The notes under the pieces: model-generated | Seen by the model: only the letters and a program-made list of their open reading frames with translations | What the model was told of the DNA's origin: nothing | The model's database searches: none | Source of the DNA: Sulfurimonas sp. | GTDB lineage: Bacteria; Campylobacterota; Campylobacteria; Campylobacterales; Sulfurimonadaceae | Length of the DNA stretch: 5,469 nt | NCBI GenBank assembly: GCA_002733945.2 | Contig: NVXO02000010.1 | Location: forward strand, 84,240-89,708 | Direction: 5' to 3' | Made by a program: the position numbers and the translations under genes | Shown here: piece after piece, positions 1 through 5,122 of the stretch | Position numbering within the stretch: the stretch's first letter is position 1 | How the letters are laid out: each line of letters starts with the position of its first letter

Positions 1-267
1 GCATCTGGTAGAACATATCACTTAGAATACAACCCACCAAAAGTAGCGGGTAAAGATGATGAGACTGGCGAAGAGTTAGTGCAACGTCCTGATGATAAAG
101 AAGATGTTGTTCTTGACCGTCTTAAAGTGTACCACGAACTTACAGAACCACTAGTTTCTTACTATAAAAACAAAGCAAAAGAAGTGAGTACATTAACTTA
201 CATCACAGTTGATGGAACTGCTGACATCTCTGATGTTGAGACAGCTATCACTGCAAAGTTAGGCTAA
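1..267 (+). CDS. adk: Adenylate kinase, C-terminal part (5' end outside window)
   Basis: Adenylate kinase interconverts ATP + AMP and 2 ADP in the cytoplasm. Frame 1 is open from the first base, so the gene begins upstream; the GTG at 79 is only an internal valine codon. The visible 88 residues begin with the LID segment [14 protein letters not shown], followed by [16 protein letters not shown]. This matches the LID of long-type bacterial Adk, including the arginine of the T/QR-DD motif and the later DRL arginine that contact phosphates. The tail [12 protein letters not shown] and VDGT is also typical. No zinc-binding cysteines are present in the visible LID, so it is the non-zinc form. Stop TAA is at 265-267. 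The O-methyltransferase begins five bases later, so the two are probably co-transcribed. Identity is near certain; only the missing N-terminal half (P-loop, AMP site) is unseen. Confidence 0.96.
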   Translation, partial: ASGRTYHLEYNPPKVAGKDDETGEELVQRPDDKEDVVLDRLKVYHELTEPLVSYYKNKAKEVSTLTYITVDGTADISDVETAITAKLG

Positions 268-272
268 ACACT

Positions 273-923
273 ATGAGCAATAAAACACTTGACATTAATG
301 ATACTCTTTTAGACTATATAATTAAAACAGGTGTTAATGAGTCTGATCTACAAAAAAGACTCAGAGACGAAACGAAAACACTTGAAATGGGAAAAATGCA
401 AATTGCTCCTGAACAAGGTGCTTTTATGGGTTTTATTGCGAACTTAATTGGTGCCAAAAGCTATCTTGAGATAGGCGTTTTTACGGGTTATAGTATGCTG
501 AGCGTTGTAGGTGCTATGGGTAAAGGCTCGTCAGCTGTTGGCTGCGACCTCTCGTCAGAATGGACAGACATAGCTAAACGCTACTGGGTTGAAGCTGGCA
601 TAGAAAACCAAGTAAACCTTTATGTAGATAAAGCAGAAAATAGTTTAAAAAAACTAGAAAACAGTAGTTTTGACCTTGCATTTATTGATGCAGATAAATC
701 CAACTATGACTTATACTATGAAGAGTGCCTGTGTTTACTCAAACCAAATGCACTTTTAATGATAGATAATATTTTTTGGGGAGGAACAGTAGCAAACGCA
801 AAGATAGTTGATGCAGATACTACTGCTATTCGTGCCTTAAATGAAAAAATCATGCAAGACACAAGAGTACAAGCTTCAATGCTCACCATAGGTGATGGTT
901 TGATGCTTGTACGAAAGCTCTAG
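273..923 (+). CDS. Class I SAM-dependent O-methyltransferase, CCoAOMT-like family
   Basis: A 216-residue cytoplasmic methyltransferase of the COG4122 / caffeoyl-CoA O-methyltransferase-like family, whose members move a methyl group from S-adenosylmethionine to a catechol-type hydroxyl using a divalent metal. Visible features: the pre-motif Q-A-P-E-Q-G segment (43-49 region); SAM motif I LEIGVFTGYS (65-74); the acidic CD pair ending strand 2 (91-92); FIDADKSNY (137-145); and IDN (164-166). The last two supply the metal and catalytic acidic residues in this family. Length is normal. ATG at 273 is preceded by AGG at 261-263, inside the end of adk, which suggests translational coupling with adk. 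The physiological substrate cannot be read from sequence; bacterial homologues act on varied catechols. Its TAG stop lies inside CTAG (920-923), shared with the opposing transporter gene. Confidence 0.9.
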   Translation: MSNKTLDINDTLLDYIIKTGVNESDLQKRLRDETKTLEMGKMQIAPEQGAFMGFIANLIGAKSYLEIGVFTGYSMLSVVGAMGKGSSAVGCDLSSEWTDIAKRYWVEAGIENQVNLYVDKAENSLKKLENSSFDLAFIDADKSNYDLYYEECLCLLKPNALLMIDNIFWGGTVANAKIVDADTTAIRALNEKIMQDTRVQASMLTIGDGLMLVRKL

Positions 924-1858
924 GCCTTCTTAAACATATACTTATCAATTAGCACTGAGAATGGTATCTGAATGATGTATGCAAACATTATCGGTACTAG
1001 CATCGCTACCCCAAATGTTCCCGTTGAAAATGTCGATATAACAAGTGCTAGTGTAATATAGCGAGTGATAGAGTGCCAAAACGCAGCTCTCTCTTGAGGG
1101 GAGTCTAAGTTATATACCAATCTAGCTAAAGCAAAAATCGCAGCATAAAAAGCCACTACTGCAATCATAGAGATATAAATAAGCTCTGGTTCAAAATCAT
1201 AGAGTTCAAAAAGTGACTGGGAACTTTGTAATCCAAAAAGATAAAATACAATCAAAAATATACTGATATTACTAATAAACCCTTGTTTTGCAGTTATAAA
1301 GTCTTTGAGTGGTTTGATAAAGATAATAACACGACTTACTATAAATGGTATAAGTATAAGAAGATAGATAACAGCTTTAGCAAAGTTACTAATGTTGATC
1401 TCATCCATATAAGACTCACCGAAGTACTCAGATGTATATATACCAAAAACATGTAACATTAGTAAAGACAAAGAAACAAACACTATGTTGATAAAAAGTA
1501 AAATAAAACCTATAGATGTATCTGCCTTAGAGTTTTTTATCCAGTGCATAACCATACCACCACCACTTAAAACTGAGAGTAAAAAAAGCCCAGCTGCTAT
1601 ACCAAAACTATCTGTTAAAAGCCCTATCCCAATGGCGATAAGAGGAAGCGCTACATAGTTAACAAGTAGACCCTTAAGCATAAGTCCTTTGAACTGAAGA
1701 ACGAGACTGATGTCTGATAGTTTTACATTAAAAAGAGTTGGCATAATGAGTGTTAAACCTGCAAAGAGGCAGATTTTTTGAGAAAATATAAAACCGTAAT
1801 AGTATTGGCCATATGTAAGACCTAAAATCGCGGCGATAACAATAGATATAAGTTTCAT
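920..1858 (-). CDS. BASS/ACR3-superfamily membrane transporter (bile acid:sodium symporter-like)
   Basis: A 312-residue polytopic inner-membrane protein with about ten hydrophobic segments (roughly 2-16, 27-43, 58-80, 86-106, 113-140, 160-182, 193-211, 226-247, 263-283, 284-304), the layout of the BASS/SBF and ACR3 families. Family-like signatures are GGGMVMHWIKNSKAD (99-113, TM4 end) followed by G-F-I-L-L-F-I-N (117-124), and the TM9-10 region R-Y-I-T-L-A-L. Homologues are often labelled arsenic resistance protein. However, the TM4 cysteine that Acr3 arsenite pumps need (in a context like ARC-x-AMV) is absent: this protein has GGGMV there, and its only cysteine is residue 30. Arsenite export is therefore doubtful; the substrate is unknown. 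ATG at 1856-1858 has AAAGG six bases upstream. It lies 49 bp downstream of thiI on the same strand, with a palindrome between them, so it may have its own regulated promoter. Confidence 0.75.
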   Translation of the reverse strand: MKLISIVIAAILGLTYGQYYYGFIFSQKICLFAGLTLIMPTLFNVKLSDISLVLQFKGLMLKGLLVNYVALPLIAIGIGLLTDSFGIAAGLFLLSVLSGGGMVMHWIKNSKADTSIGFILLFINIVFVSLSLLMLHVFGIYTSEYFGESYMDEINISNFAKAVIYLLILIPFIVSRVIIFIKPLKDFITAKQGFISNISIFLIVFYLFGLQSSQSLFELYDFEPELIYISMIAVVAFYAAIFALARLVYNLDSPQERAAFWHSITRYITLALVISTFSTGTFGVAMLVPIMFAYIIQIPFSVLIDKYMFKKA

Positions 1859-1872
1859 GGTGAACCTTTATT

Positions 1873-1900
1873 TATATAGTGTTTGATTATACACTATATA
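1873..1900 (-). promoter_or_regulatory. Palindrome overlapping a candidate -10 of the transporter gene
   Basis: A perfect 10-bp inverted repeat, TATATAGTGT (1873-1882) and ACACTATATA (1891-1900), is separated by 8 bases. On the minus strand a TATAAT box (1886-1891) falls in the loop and first stem base, with a weak -35-like TAGACC at 1912-1917. The transporter RBS (AAAGG, 1865-1869) and ATG follow. No T-run follows on either strand, so it is not a classic intrinsic terminator. A repressor operator over the promoter is the simplest reading, but it is inference; an mRNA hairpin in a thiI-transporter transcript is the alternative. Confidence 0.45.
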
Positions 1901-1907
1901 GATAAAG

Positions 1908-3368
1908 CTAAGGTCTATACACTCTTACATTATTACAATTTAGTTCATCTCGTAAGTACTGCGCATGGAGTTGACTCATAATACCTTTTTCACAATAGAG
2001 CAGGTACTCTTTATCAGTTGGTAAGTCTTTAAACTCGCGTATGAGTTTATGAAAAGGAATTTTGAGTGTTTTAGAGCTTGTCTTTATGCACTCAGCTTCT
2101 TCGCGAATGTCGATAACAACAAACTCGCCTGTACTTAAATCACTTACAACTTCTACAGCTTCTAAGTTGTTGATATCATCAATGATTTCATGAACATAGA
2201 TATGTTGCGCATCTTCAACTGCTTTATTTAAAACATCGTAGTCAAACTTGAGTGCCACTTTCTCCATGCGTTTAAAAGAACCATGAGTGATTGGGTTTTG
2301 TGAGATAACACCACAGTACTCAGGCATAGCTTCTGCAAAGTGACGTGTGCCTATATCGTCTGCGATTGACATGATTTCTGGTTTGTTCATAGTTGATAGT
2401 GGACGCAGAATAAGTTTGCTGCTTACTTCATCAATAATAGCAAGGTTCCGAAGTGTTTGACTACTAACTTGCGCAACACTCTCACCCGTAAGAAGTGCAT
2501 CTATCTCCATCTCATCTGCTATTTTCTCACTTGCCATTAGCATTAAGCGTTTGAGTGTTACTCCCATATAGGTAGGAGGAGTAGAAGCAAAAATCTCTGT
2601 AAGCACATCATCAAAAGGTACAGATATAAACTTTACTTTATGTGAAGATCCGAACTTATTCCAAAGATAAAGTGCTACTTGCTTTACACCTATCTCATGA
2701 GCATTCCCACCAAGGTTAAAAAATACAAAGTGAGTCTTTATACCGCGTTTCATCGTAAGGTACGAAGCTACAGTAGAATCAAATCCACCTGACATAAGAG
2801 AGAGAATATCACCCTGCGTACCTATAGGAAAACCACTAAGGCCTTTATACTTTGTTGTGATGATGTTGAGTTGTGCCTCAACTAGTTCCATACGTATAGT
2901 AACATCAGGGGTTTTCAGTTGCACTTTTGTCGCGTTTGAGTGTGCTAGAAGGTAGCCACCAACAGTTCGCTCTAACTCTATAGAGTTAAACTCATGTTTT
3001 CCTGTGCGTTTAGCTCTAACGACAAAAGTTTTACCATCAAGAGAGTCAATGACGAGTTCGCCAACTTTGACCTTGATTTTATCGAGTGTGTCCATATCGT
3101 CAAACTGTAGAACTTCAAGTATCTGCTCTATACCTGATGTGTCTAAAAGACGTTGGCGAACCTCAGGAAGCACTTGGATAGGGGAGAGTACTTCTATCTT
3201 ATCTGAGAACTTTCTTACTTCTACGTTTGAGCTTATCTTTTGGAGTATTGATAGTAGGTTAGTATAGAGTTGTCCAACCATCTGACGCTTAGCTGAAGAG
3301 CCTTTTATCATGATCTCTGGAAAGAGTTTTAATATAAATTTTTGTTTCTTGTTTTGTGTGTTATTCAC
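1908..3368 (-). CDS. thiI: tRNA uridine 4-sulfurtransferase ThiI with C-terminal rhodanese domain
   Basis: ThiI activates U8 of tRNA with ATP and inserts sulfur from a cysteine desulfurase to make 4-thiouridine; it can also pass sulfur toward the thiamine thiazole. The 486 residues match the long E. coli-type protein (482 aa) throughout. They comprise an N-terminal ferredoxin-like domain (FILKLFPEIMIKG, 11-23), a THUMP domain (about 70-170), and the PP-loop ATPase SGGFDS (193-198) with FFNLGG and HEIGVKQVA. GESVAQVSSQTL (295-306) and MPEYCGVISQNP (348-359) follow; Cys352 equals E. coli Cys344. The rhodanese domain (about 400-486) carries the persulfide cysteine Cys459 in YCEKGIMS, equal to E. 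coli Cys456, and ends NNVRVYRP. All key residues are present, so it should be active. The start is GTG (3366-3368), with AAGG at 3377-3380; the next Met is residue 20, inside the conserved core, so GTG is preferred. Confidence 0.97.
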   Translation of the reverse strand: MNNTQNKKQKFILKLFPEIMIKGSSAKRQMVGQLYTNLLSILQKISSNVEVRKFSDKIEVLSPIQVLPEVRQRLLDTSGIEQILEVLQFDDMDTLDKIKVKVGELVIDSLDGKTFVVRAKRTGKHEFNSIELERTVGGYLLAHSNATKVQLKTPDVTIRMELVEAQLNIITTKYKGLSGFPIGTQGDILSLMSGGFDSTVASYLTMKRGIKTHFVFFNLGGNAHEIGVKQVALYLWNKFGSSHKVKFISVPFDDVLTEIFASTPPTYMGVTLKRLMLMASEKIADEMEIDALLTGESVAQVSSQTLRNLAIIDEVSSKLILRPLSTMNKPEIMSIADDIGTRHFAEAMPEYCGVISQNPITHGSFKRMEKVALKFDYDVLNKAVEDAQHIYVHEIIDDINNLEAVEVVSDLSTGEFVVIDIREEAECIKTSSKTLKIPFHKLIREFKDLPTDKEYLLYCEKGIMSQLHAQYLRDELNCNNVRVYRP

Positions 3369-3396
3369 CGGTTTGACCTTGTGCTTTAGTGATGCA

Positions 3397-3426
3397 ATTA
3401 TAGCATTTTAACCCAAGGTTTGTGAA
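3397..3426 (-). promoter_or_regulatory. thiI promoter (sigma70-type)
   Basis: Reading the minus strand, TTCACA (3421-3426, one mismatch to TTGACA) is followed by an 18-base spacer and a perfect TATAAT (3397-3402). Transcription would start near 3390, leaving a leader of about 20 bases with AAGG placed 8 bases before the GTG start of thiI. Both elements are seen directly; activity is inferred. Confidence 0.65.
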
Positions 3427-3444
3427 TGGATATACTCCTTTAGA

Positions 3445-3498
3445 CAGACAAAATGTCCTTTTTGGGAAGCTTAGCTTCAATAGGCAGACATTTTGTCC
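3445..3498. repeat. Nested palindromic element with two CAGACA-WWW-TGTCC units
   Basis: CAGACAAAATGTCC (3445-3458) and CAGACATTTTGTCC (3485-3498) are direct repeats 40 bases apart, differing only in the central AAA/TTT. Each is itself a GACA-n3-TGTC palindrome, so the 11-mers 3447-3457 and 3487-3497 are also perfect inverted repeats of each other. Between them is a hairpin GAAGC-TTA-GCTTC (3466-3478). It lies upstream of the thiI promoter and left of the cassette array. It could be a paired-site operator, a dispersed palindromic repeat or a large hairpin; none can be chosen from this window. Confidence 0.6.
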
Positions 3499-3635
3499 AA
3501 CTATTGGATGATTTTAACTAGAAGAGACATTAGAAATTTTAATATTAGATTGATTATTATGATAAATTACTCTATTTTTAAAAATAGAAGAACACTTTAT
3601 ATATCACTATTTTAGTTTTTTAAGGTTATTATGTA
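3499..3635. other. AT-rich gene-free stretch with a perfect 18-bp palindrome
   Basis: No ORF or RNA gene is visible between the palindromic element and the lipoprotein promoter. The only strong structure is the perfect palindrome TCTATTTTTAAAAATAGA at 3571-3588. Related short palindromes CTATT-A-AATAG (3647-3657) and CTAT-TTT-ATAG (3698-3708) follow. Such AT-rich symmetry can arise by chance. No attC site, attI site or integrase fragment is recognisable here. Confidence 0.4.
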
Positions 3636-3641
3636 TATAAT
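3636..3641 (+). promoter_or_regulatory. Candidate -10 box for the lipoprotein gene, outside the cassette
   Basis: TATAAT (3636-3641) sits in an AT-rich context with TG four bases upstream and no convincing -35, as is common in Campylobacterota promoters. Transcription would start near 3648, just before the G^TTAGATGA cassette junction at 3657. The promoter would therefore belong to the flanking chromosome and drive whatever cassette sits first, as the Pc promoter does in integrons. Only the box is seen; the role is inferred. Confidence 0.4.
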
Positions 3642-3656
3642 ATCCGCTATTAAATA

Positions 3657-3665
3657 GTTAGATGA
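3657..3665 (+). other. Left cassette junction, GTTRRRY core site
   Basis: GTTAGATGA contains GTTAGAT, a perfect match to the integron core consensus GTTRRRY, with recombination expected between G3657 and T3658. The bases to its left (CTATTAAATA) do not resemble the GCCGTTA ends of the two attC-like sites further right. The junction may therefore be an attI-like or secondary site, or a decayed attC. Confidence 0.5.
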
Positions 3666-3666
3666 C

Positions 3667-3695
3667 AGATTTCAAAACCAAGAAATTTGAAATGT
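3667..3695 (+). other. Leader hairpin upstream of the lipoprotein gene
   Basis: ATTTCAAA (3669-3676) and TTTGAAAT (3686-3693) form a perfect 8-bp stem with a 9-base loop. The stem extends by CA/TG across one G.G mismatch (3667-3695). It would lie in the 5' leader about 45 bases before the ATG. No T-run follows. Function is unknown; it may be a translation or stability element. Confidence 0.35.
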
Positions 3696-3738
3696 GACTA
3701 TTTTATAGCACAAATTGAATCTATTGGAGGTCATATTT

Positions 3739-4410
3739 ATGACAAAAAAAAATCTTTTACTAATCACTACAGTAACTGTTTTGATTAATTTAAGTGGCTG
3801 TGCAGGTGCATCAATCATGGATACTAAAGTAAGTACTAAAAAAGCAAGAGTTATTTTTGAAGTATCTAAAGATGCTGAAATTGATAAAGTAACAAAAGCT
3901 TTGTATGAAGCTGTAAGCTATAGAGTATCTGATTTAAATGAAAACGAAGGTCTTTTACCTGAAGAGTTACCATTAAAAGCAAAAGCTCCAAAACAGTCTC
4001 AAGCATTTGGAAGATTAGCAGCTCTAGCTGGAAATAGTCCAAGTTTTCAAATGATGCAACTTGATACATCAAATGCTTATTATACTGTTTCAGGCAAAGG
4101 TTCTATGGCATCTGAATTTAGTACAAAGGCAGAGTATTACAAAGCTGCTATTTATCCATATAAAGATGGATATAAAATTTACATGTATCTTTTTTACCAA
4201 GAAGGAACTGATGGTATAATGGGAGCATTAACTGATATGGCAGTAAAATCTATAGTTGGAAAAGAAGGTGCTTTATTATATGCAGCACAAGTTAGAGATA
4301 AATTTAAAGAATTACTTCCAGAAGCCACAATAAAAAGTCAAAGTCCAAGAAAGCTTGAAAAAGTTGTTTTAAATGGTATTGGATGGGCGAAAAATACTGA
4401 CTCTAAGTAA
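3739..4410 (+). CDS. Predicted lipoprotein of unknown function (cassette 1 gene)
   Basis: A 223-residue protein with a textbook lipoprotein signal: MTKK, a hydrophobic stretch (5-18) and lipobox LSGC (18-21), so Cys21 would be acylated. Ala22 at position +2 gives no inner-membrane retention signal, so the outer membrane is expected. The start is ATG at 3739, because GGAGG (3726-3730) lies 8 bases before it and the signal peptide begins there; an in-frame TTG at 3715 would add eight residues ahead of the signal and is unlikely. The mature part has a charged helical segment (about 42-62, AEIDKVTKALYEAV), a Pro/Lys-rich linker (73-86), and a probable beta-rich region (113-154) with YYTVSGKG and YKDGYKIYMYLFYQEGTDG. 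A helical stretch (158-192) and a basic tail ending NGIGWAKNTDSK complete it. I do not recognise the family. The stop codon lies two bases before the R'' box of an attC-like site, a typical tight cassette layout. Confidence 0.85.
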   Translation: MTKKNLLLITTVTVLINLSGCAGASIMDTKVSTKKARVIFEVSKDAEIDKVTKALYEAVSYRVSDLNENEGLLPEELPLKAKAPKQSQAFGRLAALAGNSPSFQMMQLDTSNAYYTVSGKGSMASEFSTKAEYYKAAIYPYKDGYKIYMYLFYQEGTDGIMGALTDMAVKSIVGKEGALLYAAQVRDKFKELLPEATIKSQSPRKLEKVVLNGIGWAKNTDSK

Positions 4411-4412
4411 AA

Positions 4413-4601
4413 TCATCTAACAAAACGTAGCAAGAACGTACAACGGCGAAGCTGAGCCCTAAACGGGTCACCAACCATTTGTCGTATTTCGCTACGCTAC
4501 ATACAACAAATGGCAGGAGTCCCACATCAAAGTCTATCCCAGAAAATCGCAAGCGAATTTTCCGAAATATACATTAATGGAGCTCAGCTTCGCCGTTATC
4601 T
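4413..4601 (+). other. attC-like recombination site 1, unusually long and branched
   Basis: The left R''-like box TCATCTAAC (4413-4421) is followed by AAAACG; the right end is CGCCGTTATCT with core GTT at 4595-4597. Inside are a 16-bp perfect inverted repeat, AACGGCGAAGCTGAGC (4442-4457) with GCTCAGCTTCGCCGTT (4582-4597), and a second stem, CCATTTGTCGTAT (4475-4487) with ATACAACAAATGG (4501-4513), 12 of 13 paired. The latter has a 13-base loop. A side hairpin at 4542-4562 (GAAAATCGC/GCGAATTTTC) has one bulged A. At about 187 nt from core to core it exceeds the usual attC range (about 57-141). The strongest stem pairs GTT with the AAC at 4442-4444, not with the R'' box, and GTTATCT breaks GTTRRRY at one base. 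A structured RNA is the alternative. Confidence 0.55.
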
Positions 4602-4634
4602 CTCTTCAAAAACTTTCAAGAAAATAAATTTAGA

Positions 4635-4640
4635 TATAAT
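4635..4640 (+). promoter_or_regulatory. Candidate -10 box of the DUF4160/DUF2442 operon, inside cassette 2
   Basis: A perfect TATAAT (4635-4640) lies 34 bases before the GTG start. No good -35 is visible. The leader ends with GAGG (4657-4660), spaced 8 bases from the GTG at 4669. A promoter inside the cassette would let the pair be expressed wherever the cassette sits. Confidence 0.45.
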
Positions 4641-4668
4641 ACTCTAATACAAAAATGAGGATTTATAT

Positions 4669-4896
4669 GTGCCAACTTTATTAAATAAAAATGGTTTTAA
4701 ATTTTTCTTTTATGCCAATGAGCATGAGCCAAAACATATTCATATCATGAAAAGTGATGGCTTTGCTAAAGTTGAACTAGAAAATTTAAGAGTAGTCCAA
4801 AACTACTTAAAACCTAAAGATTTAAAATTAGCACTTGAAATTGTCAAAGAAAATCAAAGTAACTTTACAAGGATTTGGAATGAGTGGTTTAATTAA
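4669..4896 (+). CDS. DUF4160 family protein, probable toxin-antitoxin partner
   Basis: A full-length 75-residue member of the DUF4160 family (recognised by pattern, not searched). It has MPTLL at the start, an aromatic strand GFKFFFYANEH (9-19), the hallmark E-H-E-P-K-H-I-H-I (18-26) with histidines 19, 23 and 25, AKVELENLRV (33-42), and the C-terminal helix ending RIWNEWFN. The start is GTG at 4669 with GAGG eight bases upstream. The ATG two bases earlier (4667) is in another frame and stops after five codons. Its last 17 bases overlap the DUF2442 gene, so the two are translationally linked. DUF4160 and DUF2442 genes commonly occur as such pairs and are considered toxin-antitoxin candidates; which partner is toxic is not established here. 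The basic, His-rich core might bind nucleic acid or metal, but that is speculation. Confidence 0.85.
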   Translation: MPTLLNKNGFKFFFYANEHEPKHIHIMKSDGFAKVELENLRVVQNYLKPKDLKLALEIVKENQSNFTRIWNEWFN

Positions 4897-5122
4897 AGGT
4901 AAAGAAGTTCATTTTGATGATGAATATTTACATGTAAAACTTGAAGATAATAGAATAATATCAACACCTATTGAATGGTATGAGCCATTAAAAAAAGCTT
5001 CAATTGTAGAGTTGAAGAATTATAAGTTAATCTGTATGAATACTGGTATAGAATGGGAATCTATTGATTATCATCTAAACATAGAAAGAATGCTTGAAGT
5101 TTCACTGAAAGATGTTGCTTAA
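4880..5122 (+). CDS. DUF2442 family protein, probable toxin-antitoxin partner
   Basis: An 80-residue DUF2442 protein (pattern recognition). Both family blocks are present: DEYLHVKLEDNRIISTPIEW (14-33) followed by YEPL, and NYKLICMNTGIEWESID (47-63) followed by YHLNIERML. I place the start at ATG 4880, because AAGGA (4869-4873) lies six bases upstream and the family normally begins just before the DEYLHV strand. An in-frame ATG at 4835 would add 15 residues encoded inside DUF4160, with no family match. It overlaps the end of the DUF4160 gene by 17 bases in a different frame. One small deviation: the usual IHW of the second block is IEW here. In paired systems DUF2442 is usually presumed the antitoxin side, but this is not shown. 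The TAA stop abuts the R'' box of the second attC-like site, with no terminator between. Confidence 0.85.
   Translation: MSGLIKGKEVHFDDEYLHVKLEDNRIISTPIEWYEPLKKASIVELKNYKLICMNTGIEWESIDYHLNIERMLEVSLKDVA

Larger units (their letters stand above)
3658..4595 (+). mobile_element. Putative integron gene cassette 1 (lipoprotein)
   Basis: The unit starts at TTAGATGA after a G (3657) and ends at the G of GCCG^TTA (4595), 938 bp, with one ORF in the forward direction. Its start GTTAGATGA (3657-3665) is an exact 9-nt reverse complement of TCATCTAAC (4413-4421), which lies two bases after the stop codon. In integron cassettes the R'' box of attC is complementary to the cassette's own first bases, because they become the R' box in the circular form; this is what is seen. 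The core GTTAGAT fits GTTRRRY and ATCTAAC fits RYYYAAC exactly. No integrase gene is in the window. Confidence 0.6.

Noticed and set aside
3004..3267. An 87-codon + strand ORF inside thiI
   Set aside because: It lies opposite well-conserved ThiI coding sequence, has a low-complexity Ser/Thr-rich translation and no ribosome site.
3715..3738. TTG start giving eight extra residues on the lipoprotein
   Set aside because: The GGAGG site and the signal peptide both point to ATG 3739.
3866..4072. A 68-codon minus-strand ORF inside the lipoprotein gene
   Set aside because: The translation is Leu/Gln-rich, an antisense shadow of the lipoprotein frame, with no family-like motif.
4413..4601. Retron or other reverse-transcriptase RNA
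   Set aside because: No reverse transcriptase or associated effector is encoded in the window.
4835..4879. Longer start for the DUF2442 protein
   Set aside because: The added 15 residues are encoded within DUF4160, do not fit the family, and ATG 4880 has a good AAGGA site.
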